Shown here piece by piece: positions 23,939 through 35,053 of a DNA stretch of 64,000 bases. The DNA lies in assembly GCA_021234155.1 (NCBI GenBank), contig JAJEKV010000674.1, positions 1-64,000 of the forward strand, written 5' to 3'. The notes beneath the pieces are model-generated. The model did not search any database. It was given only the letters and a program-made list of their open reading frames with translations, and was not told the origin of the DNA. This DNA is from Isoetes taiwanensis. Lineage: Eukaryota > Streptophyta > Lycopodiopsida > Isoetales > Isoetaceae. Both the position numbers and the translations under genes were made by a program. Within the stretch, counting starts at the first letter, position 1. Every line of letters begins with the position of its first letter.

Positions 23939-24403
23939 AGGGGAGGGTGCCCTTCCTTCACCCACCTCCCTTTAATGGCCCACTTTTTGCTCTGTAATAG
24001 CCCACTTTTTACCCTTTGATAGCTCACTTTTGCCTTTTAATAGCCCACCTTTGCCCTTTAATGCCCCACCCTTAAGAACTAATAAGAATTGAGCTAAATG
24101 CATGGTCTATTGATGGGCACTTGTGGTCCAATGAAGGTCAAGTGTGAGTATTTAATGGTCCATTGGAGGGCTTTCAGTGGTCCATTGAAGGGCATTTGGG
24201 GGTCTATTGGTGTCAAAATTACCATATAACTTCAAATATTTATAGCAACCTTCTAATTTGTCGAAATGACTCGTGGTTAGTATAGTTGAAAGCTAAACTT
24301 TGAAATTTCATAATGTTATACCAAAATAAGAGATTCAGAAAAAATAAACCCATCATAATAAAGTTTTTTCGCTTAAGTGGGCACTTTATGGGCACCCTCC
24401 CCT
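23939..24403. mobile_element. 465-bp non-autonomous inverted-repeat element (complete copy)
   Basis: The ends are perfect 14-bp inverted repeats, AGGGGAGGGTGCCC and GGGCACCCTCCCCT. The left third holds ~22-bp tandem words (TTTAATAGCCCACTTTTGCC), and the middle has TGGTCCATTGAAGGGCA repeats. No coding capacity and no clear target duplication. The same sequence recurs as a left part at 36405-36517 and a right part at 45551-45793, which shows that it is a dispersed family. Confidence 0.75.
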
Positions 24404-25010
24404 ACGATTGACACCTCGAAAAAAACTGATGTCAGCATGTGATGTCGAAAAAAAGCTGATGTTAGCATGTGATGGCATGGTTCCCCCTTTCTTGCTGTGC
24501 AAGCAATCCCTGTGTCCAGGGCCTTCAAGGCATCCGCTCTACACCAAAATTTCTGAGCACATGCTGAACTTGATTCCGTGTGCATCTGGTGCATCTCTGC
24601 GGAGCTTATTCTGCAAAAAATCATTTTCTGGGTTTTTTAGCTTGAATCAAATGATTCAGAAATGATCAAGATTCCAGAGCCTCAACATTCTGTGCTTCAA
24701 AAACTGCAGCATAATAGCTCATAGTTGCTATAAATCTATCAAGTAGAGCAATTCATCTGGTAAATGATGCAGTTGTAGCGCGAAATTTACAGTTATGAAT
24801 TCTTTAGCACAACATTTTATCATCCAAGCTTGCACATCGGTGAACTTGATATTCAGAGTATAATAGTACATCAGCATGCCCACAGATTAGCCCAATCTTT
24901 TTAATCTCTGCCTACAACATAAAAATCCCCTAATTTCTTGTGATTTTTCGTTCACTATCCGAATTTCCAGTGTACAGCAGGCTTTCCAGTAATGAGTGCC
25001 ACTTGATATG
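24404..25010. other. Spacer before the Mutator-like element
   Basis: A near-repeat of ~27 bp (ACTGATGTCAGCATGTGATG and GCTGATGTTAGCATGTGATG, 24427-24475) is present. No gene is visible. Confidence 0.4.
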
Positions 25011-25019
25011 GTGCTTAAT
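25011..25019. repeat. Left 9-bp target-site duplication (GTGCTTAAT)
   Basis: Identical to 33626-33634 on the far side of the element. Nine-base duplications are the hallmark of Mutator-like transposition. Confidence 0.9.
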
Positions 25020-25290
25020 GGAAGTCCGTATATCTCAAGCGGGATCTGGTTAATGTGGCCAGATTTCCCGTTATCAGCCACTCAATCCCGACATCCCCAT
25101 CGATGGGCATGGGCTTCAGCCGCCATGCCCCATTCATGGGGCAGGGGTTCCGGATGCCCATGCGAAGTCCGCGAAGGGGATATGTATATTCCATGCTGCT
25201 TGCCGTGCGATCCATCCATCCCCATTAAGAACTGCAACCTGCCTGCCCACCGTACCTGCCCAAGTCACTTGAATCATTAGCGTCCTCTTC
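25020..25290 (+). repeat. Left terminal inverted repeat of the MULE
   Basis: Matches the reverse complement of about 33355-33625. The outer ~60 bp are almost identical, including GGTTAATGTGGCCAGATTTC. Further in, ATTCATGGGGCAGG and AACTGCAACCTGCC segments still pair, with small indels between. Confidence 0.85.
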
Positions 25291-25447
25291 CTGAAATGGA
25301 TAGTTCAGAGCAAAATCTTTCAACCGCTCAAGATCGACACGCTGAAATGCCTTGCCGTGGAAGAAATTCGCTTTGGATGAGAATTTCAGAAATCCCCTTC
25401 TACCCATTCCCCTTCCGGGACTTGAATTCGTCGGGTTGTTGTAGGAG

Positions 25448-28346
25448 ATGGCGGCCGACGTGACCGATCCGGAGGTCGAGAAGGTAAGCTTTGAATTGTT
25501 TGCTTTTCATTTCTTTCCGGAAAACGCTGTAAGTAGCAAATTATCTCGAATTACAGATCCTCCCCATTCAAGATCCTCCCCAGCCCGCTTTCAAGGAAGG
25601 ATCCGACATGGGAAATGGAAACTCACCACACAGTCCCAAAGAGTGGCTCATTGTCGTTCCTTGCCGCTATATTCCAAGTAACGTAGTTTTCGCACTTCAT
25701 CACCGGGGGCAGAAATATCCGTGGTTTAATACTACATTTTATAAGCAATGGTCCCGGCCAAGAGAGAGCGGAGAGGCAAAGAAGCGTGTTGACGAGCATG
25801 CCTATCCGAAGATCGTGAGGTCGGTTTTGTCGGTTATCGTGGCCATACCCAAGCTCTTAAATTTCGCGTGGGGTTGGTAGTGGTGGTAAGTTTAGGAAAG
25901 GGTGGTAGTGTTTGAACCGAAAGTGATGGTTAATGTGGCCATAGTCCTTTGGCCCTCGTGCATTAGCGGTGGTTTAATAAGTGGTTAATGTGGCTTTCGA
26001 TTGTAGTGGTTAATGTGGCCTTTAGAAGTTGATAATGTGGCCATAGTTATTGTAGGGCCCTAAGTGGTGGTTAATGTGGACTTACTTAGTAATAGTGGTT
26101 AATGTGGCCCTATTATGGTAGTTAATTAATGGCTTGTTAGTGCATATATGTTTGAATGTTTCACACAGTAATTGAAGTGTGGCTTTTTTGTTTTAGTTAC
26201 CACTGTGCCTATGGGCCAAAAGATCTCCCAAGCAACGCCGCGGAAGTGAAGGAGAAAACAACCAAAGCTATGGTTGCTGAAGCAAAGAGGATCGACCCAT
26301 CATACTCAAAGAGACAGAGGGGTACGAGCATCAAGAGAGGGTGTAGGTGCCATTTTACGACGAAGCAATTGTATTTGAATCCCGAATGCACCAAAATAAC
26401 CTTTCATGAGATGGAACACATTGACCTGGAAGGCAAAGTATGTCATGGTGTTAATGATCCTGAATGTGCGAAGACCAGGCACGAACTAGCTCCTTGGTTA
26501 TCAAAGGAGAAGAAAGATTGGGCCAGGAATCGGTTGATCTGTAATCACAACCCACGGGAGGTATACAGCAAAGATGAAGAGCAATGGGCTCTAAAGAAGA
26601 AGATGGATCGAATAATAATGTGAAGAATAGAGATCAATTCCTTCACATGGATGATCTCTACAATTTGTCTAGGAAGATAGCATTGGACACTTGGATGTTA
26701 CACGCAGGACGTTGCTTTGAGTGTAAGGATGTGGGTAGGATTGCACCCGTAATCGGTGTTCTTGTACGAAGAAGGTGTACCATTTACTCTAGGGATAATC
26801 ACTCCCTTTCAGATGAAGATTCTCTTAGAACATGGCAAGAATGATGCTGTAGCAATGGACTCAACTTTCAAGACAAACGACCATTGCTATAGCCTGTACA
26901 CCTTGCTAGTATAACCATGGTCATGGAAATGGTGTACCCGTTGCTTGGGTTCTCTCGCCTAGCCAAAGCGTAAGAGGACATCCGACCTTGGCTCTTTGCA
27001 TTGAAGAATCACATCCATGCTGTGGATCCCACTTGGCAACCCTCTTGTTTTATTGTTGATGATGCCAAAGCAGAGATTAATGCATTGGAAAAGGTTTGGC
27101 CTAATTCTAGAATACAATTGTGCATTTGGCATGTGAGGAGAAATTGGATGAAAATGCTCTTGAAGCATGTGAAGAACAAGAAGGTTAGAGGGGAGATGTT
27201 TAAGGACCTTGGCCACATAATGTATAACACACATGTGGAAGCGGATGGAAGATTTGGTAAGGATTATGTGGATGCTTGTGAGAGGGAAGCTTTGAGGCTA
27301 TTGGATGAGTTCAAGGAGAAATACAAATCTTGGAAGAGGGTTGTTAAGTACATGAACAGGACTTGGACTAAGAACATCACCACTTGGATCATTGCTACAA
27401 GAATCTATCCTCATACCAACCAAGAGACAAATGCGGCTATAGAGGCTTATCACAACCAAATGAAGAGAAAGCTAGGGGTTTCGAAGCACGCCTTGAGAGG
27501 TAGGAGGATTGATTGGTTGATCTACATGCTCACTTGTAGATTGGAAACACACCTTCTTTATGACAGGTTCAAGAAGGATGAGGGTTTCAAAGTGAATAAG
27601 AGACAGGAGCACATAGTTGAGACAACAATTATAGGGGCACGTGTCATTCCCGATGAGGCTGTTAGATGGTTGAACTTCAAAGAAGGGAGGGCAGAAGTGT
27701 GGAGTCAAAATATGGATGCATGGGATGCTAGCCGAGAGGCTATCCCCTACCTTGTGGATGTTGCCCATGAGCACGGGTCATCCCGCGGATCGCCCTTGGG
27801 GGTATGAAAGGTAACATTTGCAAACACCAGGTCAAAGTGATCCAAATGATGGCCAAGTATAGTGAGGAGGACATTTTAAGGGTTTGTAGAACATTGCATG
27901 GTTCTCAAGCTGGCGGTTTGGAGAACTTGAGGGTATTTGGAGAGGCATACGATGATGGTTTTCTTGATAACCGGGCACCATCTAGTCCAGAGGATACTTG
28001 CACATTGGTGACAGGATTGGAGCATGACAATGGCGAGGAGAAGATTGTACCTGAGGATGGCATTGGTGAGGAGAAGATTTCCCCCACCACAAGAATTGAG
28101 AGTAGCATAAATGCGAGCATGGCCCGCATTAGGGAGACCATATCTAGTAGCCCACAAGTTGCTTTGGAGGCAGATTTCCTCCTACGGGAGCTTAGTTTGA
28201 AGTTGGAGAGATTGACCACTTGCAAGTTAGACATTTTTGTCGCACACCAGCCTACCCATCGTGGAGGACTTCAATGGAAAAACATTGGTGAGGCCAGTTC
28301 CATTCGTGGAGTGTCGGAAGAGGCAAAAGAAGCTTGTTGGTTCTAG
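25448..28346 (+). pseudogene. MULE transposase gene (mudrA-like), decayed
   Basis: Exon 1 (25448-25483, MAADVTDPEVEK, GTAAGC donor), exon 2 (25557-25819) and exon 3 (from 26197) join in frame. Exon 3 encodes a Cys/His-rich N-terminal domain (GCRCHF, EH, CHG). Frames then change near 26625 and again near 26830. The DDE core is readable: AVAMDSTFKTNDHC (first Asp, about 26850), a stop near 26910, then FIVDDAKAEINAL (second Asp, 27058), CIWHVRRNW (27121) and AAIEAYHNQMKRKLG with the Glu (about 27430). The SWIM zinc finger is broken: its second half, GNICKHQ, is at 27808, but the first Cys-x-Cys reads RGS after a frame change at about 27795. The last 180 codons (27804-28346) are open. A MULE transposase would bind the terminal repeats and cut and join DNA in the nucleus; this copy cannot make the full protein. 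Confidence 0.85.
25920..26115 (+). repeat. Short array of GGTTAATGTGGCC inside intron 2 of the transposase gene
   Basis: About seven copies or near-copies of GGTTAATGTGGCC (25929, 25981, 26007, 26068, 26095 and variants) sit in the intron between exons 2 and 3, all in the same orientation as in the left terminal repeat. Confidence 0.75.
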
Positions 28347-28486
28347 TGTGTTTTCGCGAGAGTGTGAAGGGCACCTTCAAGAGTGAAGGTTGTGGCCAAA
28401 CAAACTCATGTCTTTTATAAAGTTGTGTCTCTTTTATAAATGCAATGTAGAACCAACCTTGCCAAAAAAAAAAAAAAATGTGGCCA

Positions 28487-29500
28487 CATGAAGTGTTGGC
28501 AACATTAACCAAATTGGGTTAATGTGGGCACATGAAGTCTTGGCCACATTAACCAGATTGGGTTAATGTGGCCACGTGAAGTCTTGGCCACATTTACCAG
28601 ATTGGGTTAATGTGGCCACATGAAGTCTTGGCCACATTTACCAGATTGGGTTAATGTGGCCACATGAAGTCTTGGCCACATTAACCAGATTGGGTTAATG
28701 TGGCCACATGAAGTCTTGGCCACATTAACCAGATTGGGTTAATGTGGCCACATGAAGTCTCGGCCACATTAACCAAATTGGGTTAATGTGGCCATGGCCA
28801 GGTTTAGCCACATTTACCAAATTGGGTTAATGTGGCCACAAGAAGTCTTGGTCACATTAACCAGATTGGGTTAATGTGGCCACGTGAAGTCTTGGCCACA
28901 TTTACCAAATTGGGTTAATGTGGCCACATGAAGTCTTGGCCACATTTACGAGATTGGGTTCATGTGGCCACATGAAGTCTTGGCCACATTAACCAGATTG
29001 GGTTAATGTGCCCACATGAAGTCTTGGCCACATTAACCAGATTGGGTTAATGTGGCACATGAAGTCTCGGCCACATTAACCAAATTGGGTTAATGTGGCC
29101 ATGGCCAGGTTTAGCCACATTCACCAAATTGGGTTAATGTGGCCACAAGAAGTCTTGGCCACATTAACCCATTTTGGTTAATGTGGCCACATGAAGTCTT
29201 GGCCACATTAACCAGATTGGGTTAATGTGGCGACATGAAGTGTTGACCACATTAACCCATTTTGGTTAATGTGGCCACATGAAGTCTTGGCCACATTAAC
29301 CAGATTGGGTTAATGTGGCCACATGAAGTGTTGACCACATTAACAAAATTGGGTTAATGTGGCCTTGGCCACACTAACCAAATTGGGTTAATGTGGCCAC
29401 ATGAGATCTTTAACACATTAACCCTTCTTGGTTGATGTTGGCCACATTAACCAGACTGGCTTAATGTGGCCACATGAAGTATTGGCCACATTTAATATTC
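28487..29500. repeat. 1-kb array of TIR-core palindromes downstream of the transposase gene
   Basis: About 23 tandem units of 40 to 44 bp, each GGTTAATGTGGCCACATGAA - GTCTTGGCCACATTAACC - AGATT. Each unit holds the core in both orientations around TGTGGCCACA. Two stretches (about 28740-28860 and 29055-29160) are near-identical to each other, pointing to higher-order duplication. It starts right after a poly-A run at 28465. Confidence 0.9.
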
Positions 29501-29728
29501 AATGGTTGGTTAATGATTAATGTTCAATGGTTGATATTCAATGGTTGGTATTCAAATGATTTATGTTCAATGGTTGATATTCAAAGGTTGTAAACGTTTA
29601 CAATATTTTTAGTAAAGCAGCATTTTTAGTACAACATTTCTGTGAACCCTAAACCCTGTGAATCCTAAAAACCCTGTGAATTGCTTTACAGTTATAGACG
29701 TTCACAACATTTTTAGTAAAGTAGGAAC

Positions 29729-30073
29729 CAAATTGAGTCTGAATTCAAAAGTTTTCAGTCTGTATTTCAGAAAATTTGCCCAGAGGGCTTTACATCTAAA
29801 TGCCGAACTCACAATTTACTTGAGCCCGGAGGCTTGAAATCAGAGCCCGAAGGCGAAGGCTTTACAAGAGAAAAAAAACGTTCAAAAAGGCCCGGAGGCC
29901 ACCAAATTGAGTCTGAATTCAAAAGTTTTCAGTCTGTATTTCAGAAAATTTGCCCAGAGGGCTTTACATCTAAATGCCGAACTCACAATTTACTTGAGCC
30001 CGGAGGCTTGAAATCAGAGCCCGAAGGCGAAGGCTTTACAAGAGAAAAAAAAAGTTCAAAAAAGCCCGGAGGC
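29729..30073 (+). repeat. Two tandem copies of a 173-bp unit
   Basis: 29729-29901 and 29902-30073 are nearly identical (ACCAAATTGAGTCTGAATTC to AGGCCCGGAGGCC). A plus-strand frame reads SEPEGEGFTREKK in both. The unit lies immediately downstream of the small minus-strand gene ending at 30141, so it may be that gene's 3' flank rather than coding. Confidence 0.8.
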
Positions 30074-30140
30074 CTGCATGTACAAGAAAAAAACAGGGAG
30101 CCCAGCATGTACATTCCTAAAGAAAAGGAGGCCCAAGCTT

Positions 30141-30574
30141 TCACCCTTCTTCTTCCTCTTCTGCATCATCTACAGGTCACGAAACGATTAGAAAATTGAA
30201 ATGTAAATGAACAAAATTCAAACTTCAAAACTACCTTTCAGCCAGAGGAGCCACTCCTCGAAATCCTCCTCTTCATCCTCTGCGGAATCTGCATCCTCTT
30301 CATCTTCCTCTGCTTCCTCCGACGAAGACCAGACGTTGTCTTCAGGAGATATCCCGCCCTCAAGTTGGGCCGTGAAGAATTCCTAGCTACACAGAGACTC
30401 TTCTTCCTCCTCTCATTCGGAATCAGAGGAGGAAGAGGATGACGACGTATCCACGAGGCTCGCAAAAACCTCAGCCAGGGGTAGGAATTCCACCCGAGGC
30501 TCTGTCCAAGGTCTCTTAGAAGAGACCTCGGGTTCTTCTCCGAAGGCAACAGCGGCAGCGGCAGATCTCTTCAT
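30141..30574 (-). pseudogene. MULE accessory gene 2: small acidic-tailed protein with two in-frame stops
   Basis: From ATG at 30574 the frame runs to 30235, then a GT-AG intron of 65 bp (30170-30234), then a short exon (30141-30169) ending EEEEEG-stop. About 122 codons: MKRSAAAAVAFGEEPEV at the start, a Ser run, and a strongly acidic second half (EDEEDADSAEDEEEDFEEW). The frame is unbroken except for a TGA at 30413-30415 and a TAG at 30383-30385, each one C-to-T step from Arg or Gln codons. The splice junction restores frame exactly, so this was a real gene. Function unknown; the composition resembles acidic nuclear or chromatin-binding tails. Confidence 0.6.
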
Positions 30575-30599
30575 GTTCGGGCAGGGCAGAGGGCAGAGG

Positions 30600-31239
30600 A
30601 AAAAAAATTGGGGAAGAATGAAACCTTCGCGGGCATATATATGCGAATTAATACGATAAATCAGAAATTATTTCGTACACCGAATTTAATTATTATTATC
30701 CCATAGATTCCTAAAAATCATTATTTCGTACGCCGAATTTATTTATTATTATCCCATATAATCCTATATATCATTACCAAGGTACACTCCATGCCCCGAA
30801 AAGTAGACAATTAGACTCGTAATTAAAAAGTAGACCATGGTCCAATATTCTAATAGTGAGAGCGTCATTAAATGTGAGAGCTATTGCTACATTAACGAGC
30901 GTTCGAATGTCATTCAATTATTCTTAGTCATGTTCATAAAAAATTGGAGGGGTGCACTTTGAAGAAATAACCATTGGATTTAGAATATGACATTAACATT
31001 TGTTCCACTACAATGGCGGAGTTTGATAATGGTAGCATGATCATTTTGAAATGATAATTGTAATAATAAAATGATGTGCATCATTACGCATTGAAGAAAA
31101 GGTCACTACACTAGCAAATTAATAATGTTTAAGGGTATGCTTAAGGGTATCCCTAATGCTTCGGGCTATGCTTAAGGTTGTCTTTAAAGCATAAAAGTAA
31201 GTTCAAAACTTTAAATGCCATCATTACATATAAACCTAT
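30600..31239. other. AT-rich upstream region of accessory gene 2
   Basis: Contains two copies of a ~35-bp word (TATTTCGTAC-CCGAATTTA-TTATTATTATCCC, 30667 and 30722) likely to lie in the promoter of the minus-strand gene. A TATATA run is at 30635-30640. No coding sequence is visible. Confidence 0.5.
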
Positions 31240-32370
31240 TGACCCTATGGCCACATTAACCCAAGCCCACATTAACCCATGGCCACATTAACCCATGGGC
31301 ACATTAACCCTATGGCCACATTAACCCAAGACCACATTAACCCATGGCCACATTAACCCATGGCCACATTAACCCATGACCACATTGACCCCATGGCCAC
31401 ATTAACCCAAGACCACATTAACCCATAGCCACATTAACCCATGACCACATTGACCCAAGGCCACATTAACCCAAGGCCACATTAACCCATGGGCCACATT
31501 AACCCAAGGGCACATCAACCCTATGGCCACATCAACCCAAGACCTCATTAACCCTATGGCACATCAACCCTATGGCCACATCAACCCAAGACCTCATTAA
31601 CCCATGGCCACATTAACCATGACCACATTAACCCAAGGCCACATTAACCCATGGGCCACATTAACCCATGGCCACATTAACACCGGGGCACATTGACCCT
31701 ATGGCCACATTAACCCAAGACCACATTAACCCAAGGCCACATTAACCCTATGGCCACATTAACCCCCAAGAGCCTTTGGCCACATTAACCCTATGGCCAC
31801 ATTAACCCAAGGCTACATTAACCCATGGCCACATTAACCTATGGCCACATAAACCCATGGCCACGTGGCCACATTAACCATTGGCCACATTAACCATGGC
31901 CACATTAACACAGTGTCCACATTAACCCATTGGCCACATTAAACCATTGGCCACATTAACCCATTGCCCACATTAACCCTTTGGCCACATTAACCACGAT
32001 GGGTTAATGTGGCCATGGCTTAATGTGGCCAATGGTTAATGTGGCCAGTTTAGGCCATGGCTACATTAAACCATGGCCACATTAACCTATGGCCACATTA
32101 AACCATAGTGGTTAATGTGGCCACCTTAAGTCATGGCTACATTAACCATGGCCACATTAAACGATAATGGTTAATGTGACCACTTTAGCCCATGGCCACA
32201 TTAACCCTAAGTGTTAGTGGCTTTTCCTTTAAAGTGTGCTACCATGGTATAAAGTGTGGTATTCAATGGTTGGCACATGACCACACTAACCTATTGCCAC
32301 ATTAATCTATGGCCACATTAACCCATGGCCACATTAACCCATGGCCACCTTAACCCATTTTGGTTAATGT
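31240..32370 (-). repeat. 1.1-kb array of GGCCACATTAACCC direct repeats
   Basis: More than 50 copies of a ~20-bp unit, CCATGGCCACATTAACCC with variation, almost all in the orientation of the right terminal repeat. A few inverted copies lie near 32000-32160. It is different in structure from the array at 28487, which pairs both orientations within a 43-bp unit. Confidence 0.9.
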
Positions 32371-32466
32371 GGCCACTGTAGTTTAGTCAACATACAATTA
32401 CAACAGTAATAGAGTTCAATAGTATGATATAATATATTTCAAAGGTAATACAAGGCTAATGGTAAT

Positions 32467-33090
32467 TCAATCGAAACAACTTCGGGTCTGCATGGCCTCT
32501 CGCCGGACGCCTCGACCGGTAACTTCAGTACGAGATATGGACTCCCACCACAACATGTGGTCGAGGACTTCGCAAAGACTTGCATCAAACCCCGCAAAGA
32601 CATCTTCGATGAGACGCTTCTTCTCCAACTTGCGCGTGTCTCATACGTTTTTAACAAAAAGCAGGGGCTTGAGTGTTGCCCCCGCCACGAGGAAGTCCAA
32701 AGCCAGCAATTTCTTCAATGCCTTGGCTTGGATAATGCGCATTTTCAACTCAGCTATCATTGCTCCGTCTGTCGGCCTATCATTGTCATCTATGTAATGC
32801 CGGGGCTGGTTCAAGTTGATCTCACCTTTCTCCATTCTCTCTGTATAAATAAAACGTGTAGCTACAATCAAATCACAACCACAAATAAACAATTCATATG
32901 AAGGAAAAAAAGCAGATGCTCACTTGTAAATGTGTGGATACTGTTATCCTCTGCAAGAATTGTTCCAACGTCCTCCTGAAGCCAATTCAAGTGAACCACG
33001 ACATCTTCAATAGTGTGAACATTGGGGACACTTTGACTCGCAAAGAAGTTTGTTGCCGGTCCTCACCATGTTTCTTCGATTGCTTGATCT
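32467..33090 (-). pseudogene. MULE accessory gene 3: small protein with one frameshift and one in-frame stop
   Basis: Exon 1 (to 32924) reads NFFASQSVPNVHTIEDVVVH and onward to EDNSIHTFT. A GT-AG intron of 83 bp (32841-32923) joins in frame to exon 2 (32467-32840), which reads RMEKGEINLNQPRHYIDD, then KALKKLLALDFLVAGAT, then KLEKKRLIEDVFAGFDASL, ending CFD-stop. A TGA at 32641-32643 interrupts exon 2 (one step from CGA). Near 33085 the likely start (MVRTG) is one frame off. Rebuilt length is about 180 codons. No family recognised. Its position next to the right terminus and opposite to the transposase resembles mudrB or VANDAL accessory genes by layout only. Confidence 0.6.
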
Positions 33091-33354
33091 CAACTGAATT
33101 GAAACCCAATGAATTGCCTTAAACCCTAACCCACGACATCCCATATATACCCTAAACCCATGACCGTTGTAGTGACCGTTGTGGTGGACATTTTAAAAAT
33201 CTATGGCCACATTAATCCCCTCGATTGATGGCCACATTAACCATGGGTGACCATGTGACATTACCTGAAATGGAAGTGAAATAAAATCGTCTAGTTCGCT
33301 TGGTATAGCAACGTACGTGGCCGGGCCGTTGAAGTTGAAGGGACAGAAAGCGAT

Positions 33355-33625
33355 GATATGACTGCAGGACAGAAATGATTCGGTTCAAGGGACTTCTGCA
33401 GGTACGGTTGGCAGGTTGCAGTTAATGCGGATTTGGCATGGCATGGCAAGTAGTATGGGATATCCCGCATGGCTGCTCTCGCATGGCATCCTGCCCCATG
33501 AATGGGTTAATGCGGCGAGAACCCATGGCCATCAATCGGATGGATGGCGGGCATGGCAATGTAGTGGTTGATAACGGGAAATCTGGCCACATTAACCAGA
33601 TCCCGCTTGAGATATACGGACTTCC
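33355..33625 (-). repeat. Right terminal inverted repeat of the MULE
   Basis: Reverse complement of the left terminus; it ends ...GATATACGGACTTCC at 33625, followed at once by the duplication GTGCTTAAT. It contains the core CTGGCCACATTAACCAGATC. Confidence 0.85.
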
Positions 33626-33634
33626 GTGCTTAAT
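33626..33634. repeat. Right 9-bp target-site duplication (GTGCTTAAT)
   Basis: Same nine bases as 25011-25019. Confidence 0.9.
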
Positions 33635-35053
33635 GAGTTTAATTTTTTCTTAGACATTTATAACAATCAGAGGAGCAATGATTGAATGCAGCCAGGGCCA
33701 AATTCTAGGCAGACCTCAGAGCAAAATCTGGCCAAGCCGTGCCTGATTTCAAGAGACCACTTCCGACATGGATCTTGCAGCTCTGCAATTAAAGGGAACG
33801 ATCGTTGTGACAAGCCTAACTGGATTCTGCTAAAAGATCCACGAATTCACTAAGAATTGTACCGAGAAAATTATTGATTGGACTGATAAGCCCATAAACC
33901 CATCACAAAGTCTTATTGAATGCAGAATCTACATGTTGATTGTCCATTTGTCCACCCAAAACTGTTCCTCTCCTCCCGAGCTTCTGTAACCAGAGTTAAT
34001 GGCTCCTGCCAACGTGGCAATGCCACGTGGCAATGACTGGCAGGAGGCCTGGCAATCCGATGTTAACAGGCTACCTATTATGCTGATGGCGAGACACCCG
34101 ATTTACAGGTGCTCACTTTTTTCCCAGTTATTTATATATACACCATTGTTTATTCATTGTTTATTGTCTTAACATCTTTGACTCATAACGTAAAATATGT
34201 TATTGCCCCTAGTGTCTTAAATCTATTTATTAATACCTGCTGATGTACAGAAGCCAACAAGAAAGGTCATCGGCCATAGCTCAGAGGCAAACGAATTTCT
34301 TTCTTGTGGGAGAGAGGTCCATTTGGTGCAGCCTTTGAGAGGCTGCGTCATGAGCCAGTATGGTCTAGAGGCGGAAGTAGAAGAGAAATTTTGAGGACCA
34401 AGGGCTCAATTATAGGGGTGCGGATCTCTTTGTTCAATCGTAGCCTGTTAATAAAAGTACATGTTTTCAATGATCTGAATAGTTCTGATCTATACAGTTT
34501 TTATGTGGTCTGTCTTATTTCTTTTGTTTCTTTGCCCAGCCTTTGAAAGGCATCTGTTTGAGTCCTATTTTAGAGCCTCTGGTGAAGGCGGCTCAGAGGC
34601 TGGATAGATGCAGAAACCTCTGATTCAGAGTTAGATTTGCGGTGCAGAGCTTGTAATATTTGTGTGCTTCTCCTTGGACGATCTATGTTGCACACGTTCA
34701 AAGCATGGCACGCATACAACTAAGAATATGTCACACAACTAGAGCATTACAACTAGATCCCATCTAGTACAGGGGCAAATGTTTACTTGGATGCCATAAA
34801 CATTTTTATTTTGTATACTCATTTTGATACACACAAGGGGTCGAGAAAGAGAAATGGCCGCCGCGATAAATTTTTTGTAGATATAAATTTCATGCCTTTC
34901 ATATGAGATTTTGATTGGCAAAACTTGTGTCTATTGAAATAATTTTACATGTAGAATTTTCTTTTGTTGAAACACATCAATCTTTATGTAAAAGTCAAAT
35001 ACAAGTAAAGATGCAAAAGACAGGAATAAAATCTTAGAGGATAGGCACAGAAC
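33635..35053. other. Intergenic stretch without a firm gene
   Basis: Short direct repeat ACGTGGCAATG (34010-34036). An A-box-like TAGCTCAGAGG at 34277 lacks a matching B box at normal distance. No open frame is supported by motif or splice context. Confidence 0.35.

Larger units (their letters stand above)
25020..33625 (+). mobile_element. Complete 8.6-kb Mutator-like element (MULE)
   Basis: Bounded by terminal inverted repeats that begin GGAAGTCCGTATATCTCAAG at both ends and by the 9-bp duplication GTGCTTAAT. Inside, left to right: a decayed MULE transposase gene (+), a mixed-orientation GGTTAATGTGGCC array, a 173-bp tandem duplication, a small acidic-protein gene (-), a second array in right-terminus orientation, and another small gene (-). 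This gives one transposase plus two accessory genes, as in MuDR- or VANDAL-type elements, though no homology to their accessory genes is claimed. All three genes carry disabling changes, so this copy is probably non-autonomous today. Confidence 0.9.

Noticed and set aside
23939-24403. Target-site duplication of the 465-bp inverted-repeat element
   Set aside because: The flanks AAAAGCCC and ACGATTGA show no matching direct repeat of 2 to 10 bp.
25448-28346. Assembly error as the cause of the transposase frame changes
   Set aside because: Four host genes in the same window are frame-perfect over 28 exons, so sequencing indels concentrated only in transposon genes are unlikely, though single errors cannot be excluded.
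28487-29500. Possible CRISPR array
   Set aside because: The spacers are not unique, the units are contiguous tandem copies with inverted cores, and the genome is eukaryotic.
34270-34390. tRNA-like A box (TAGCTCAGAGG)
   Set aside because: No B box at a tRNA-like distance and no foldable stems.
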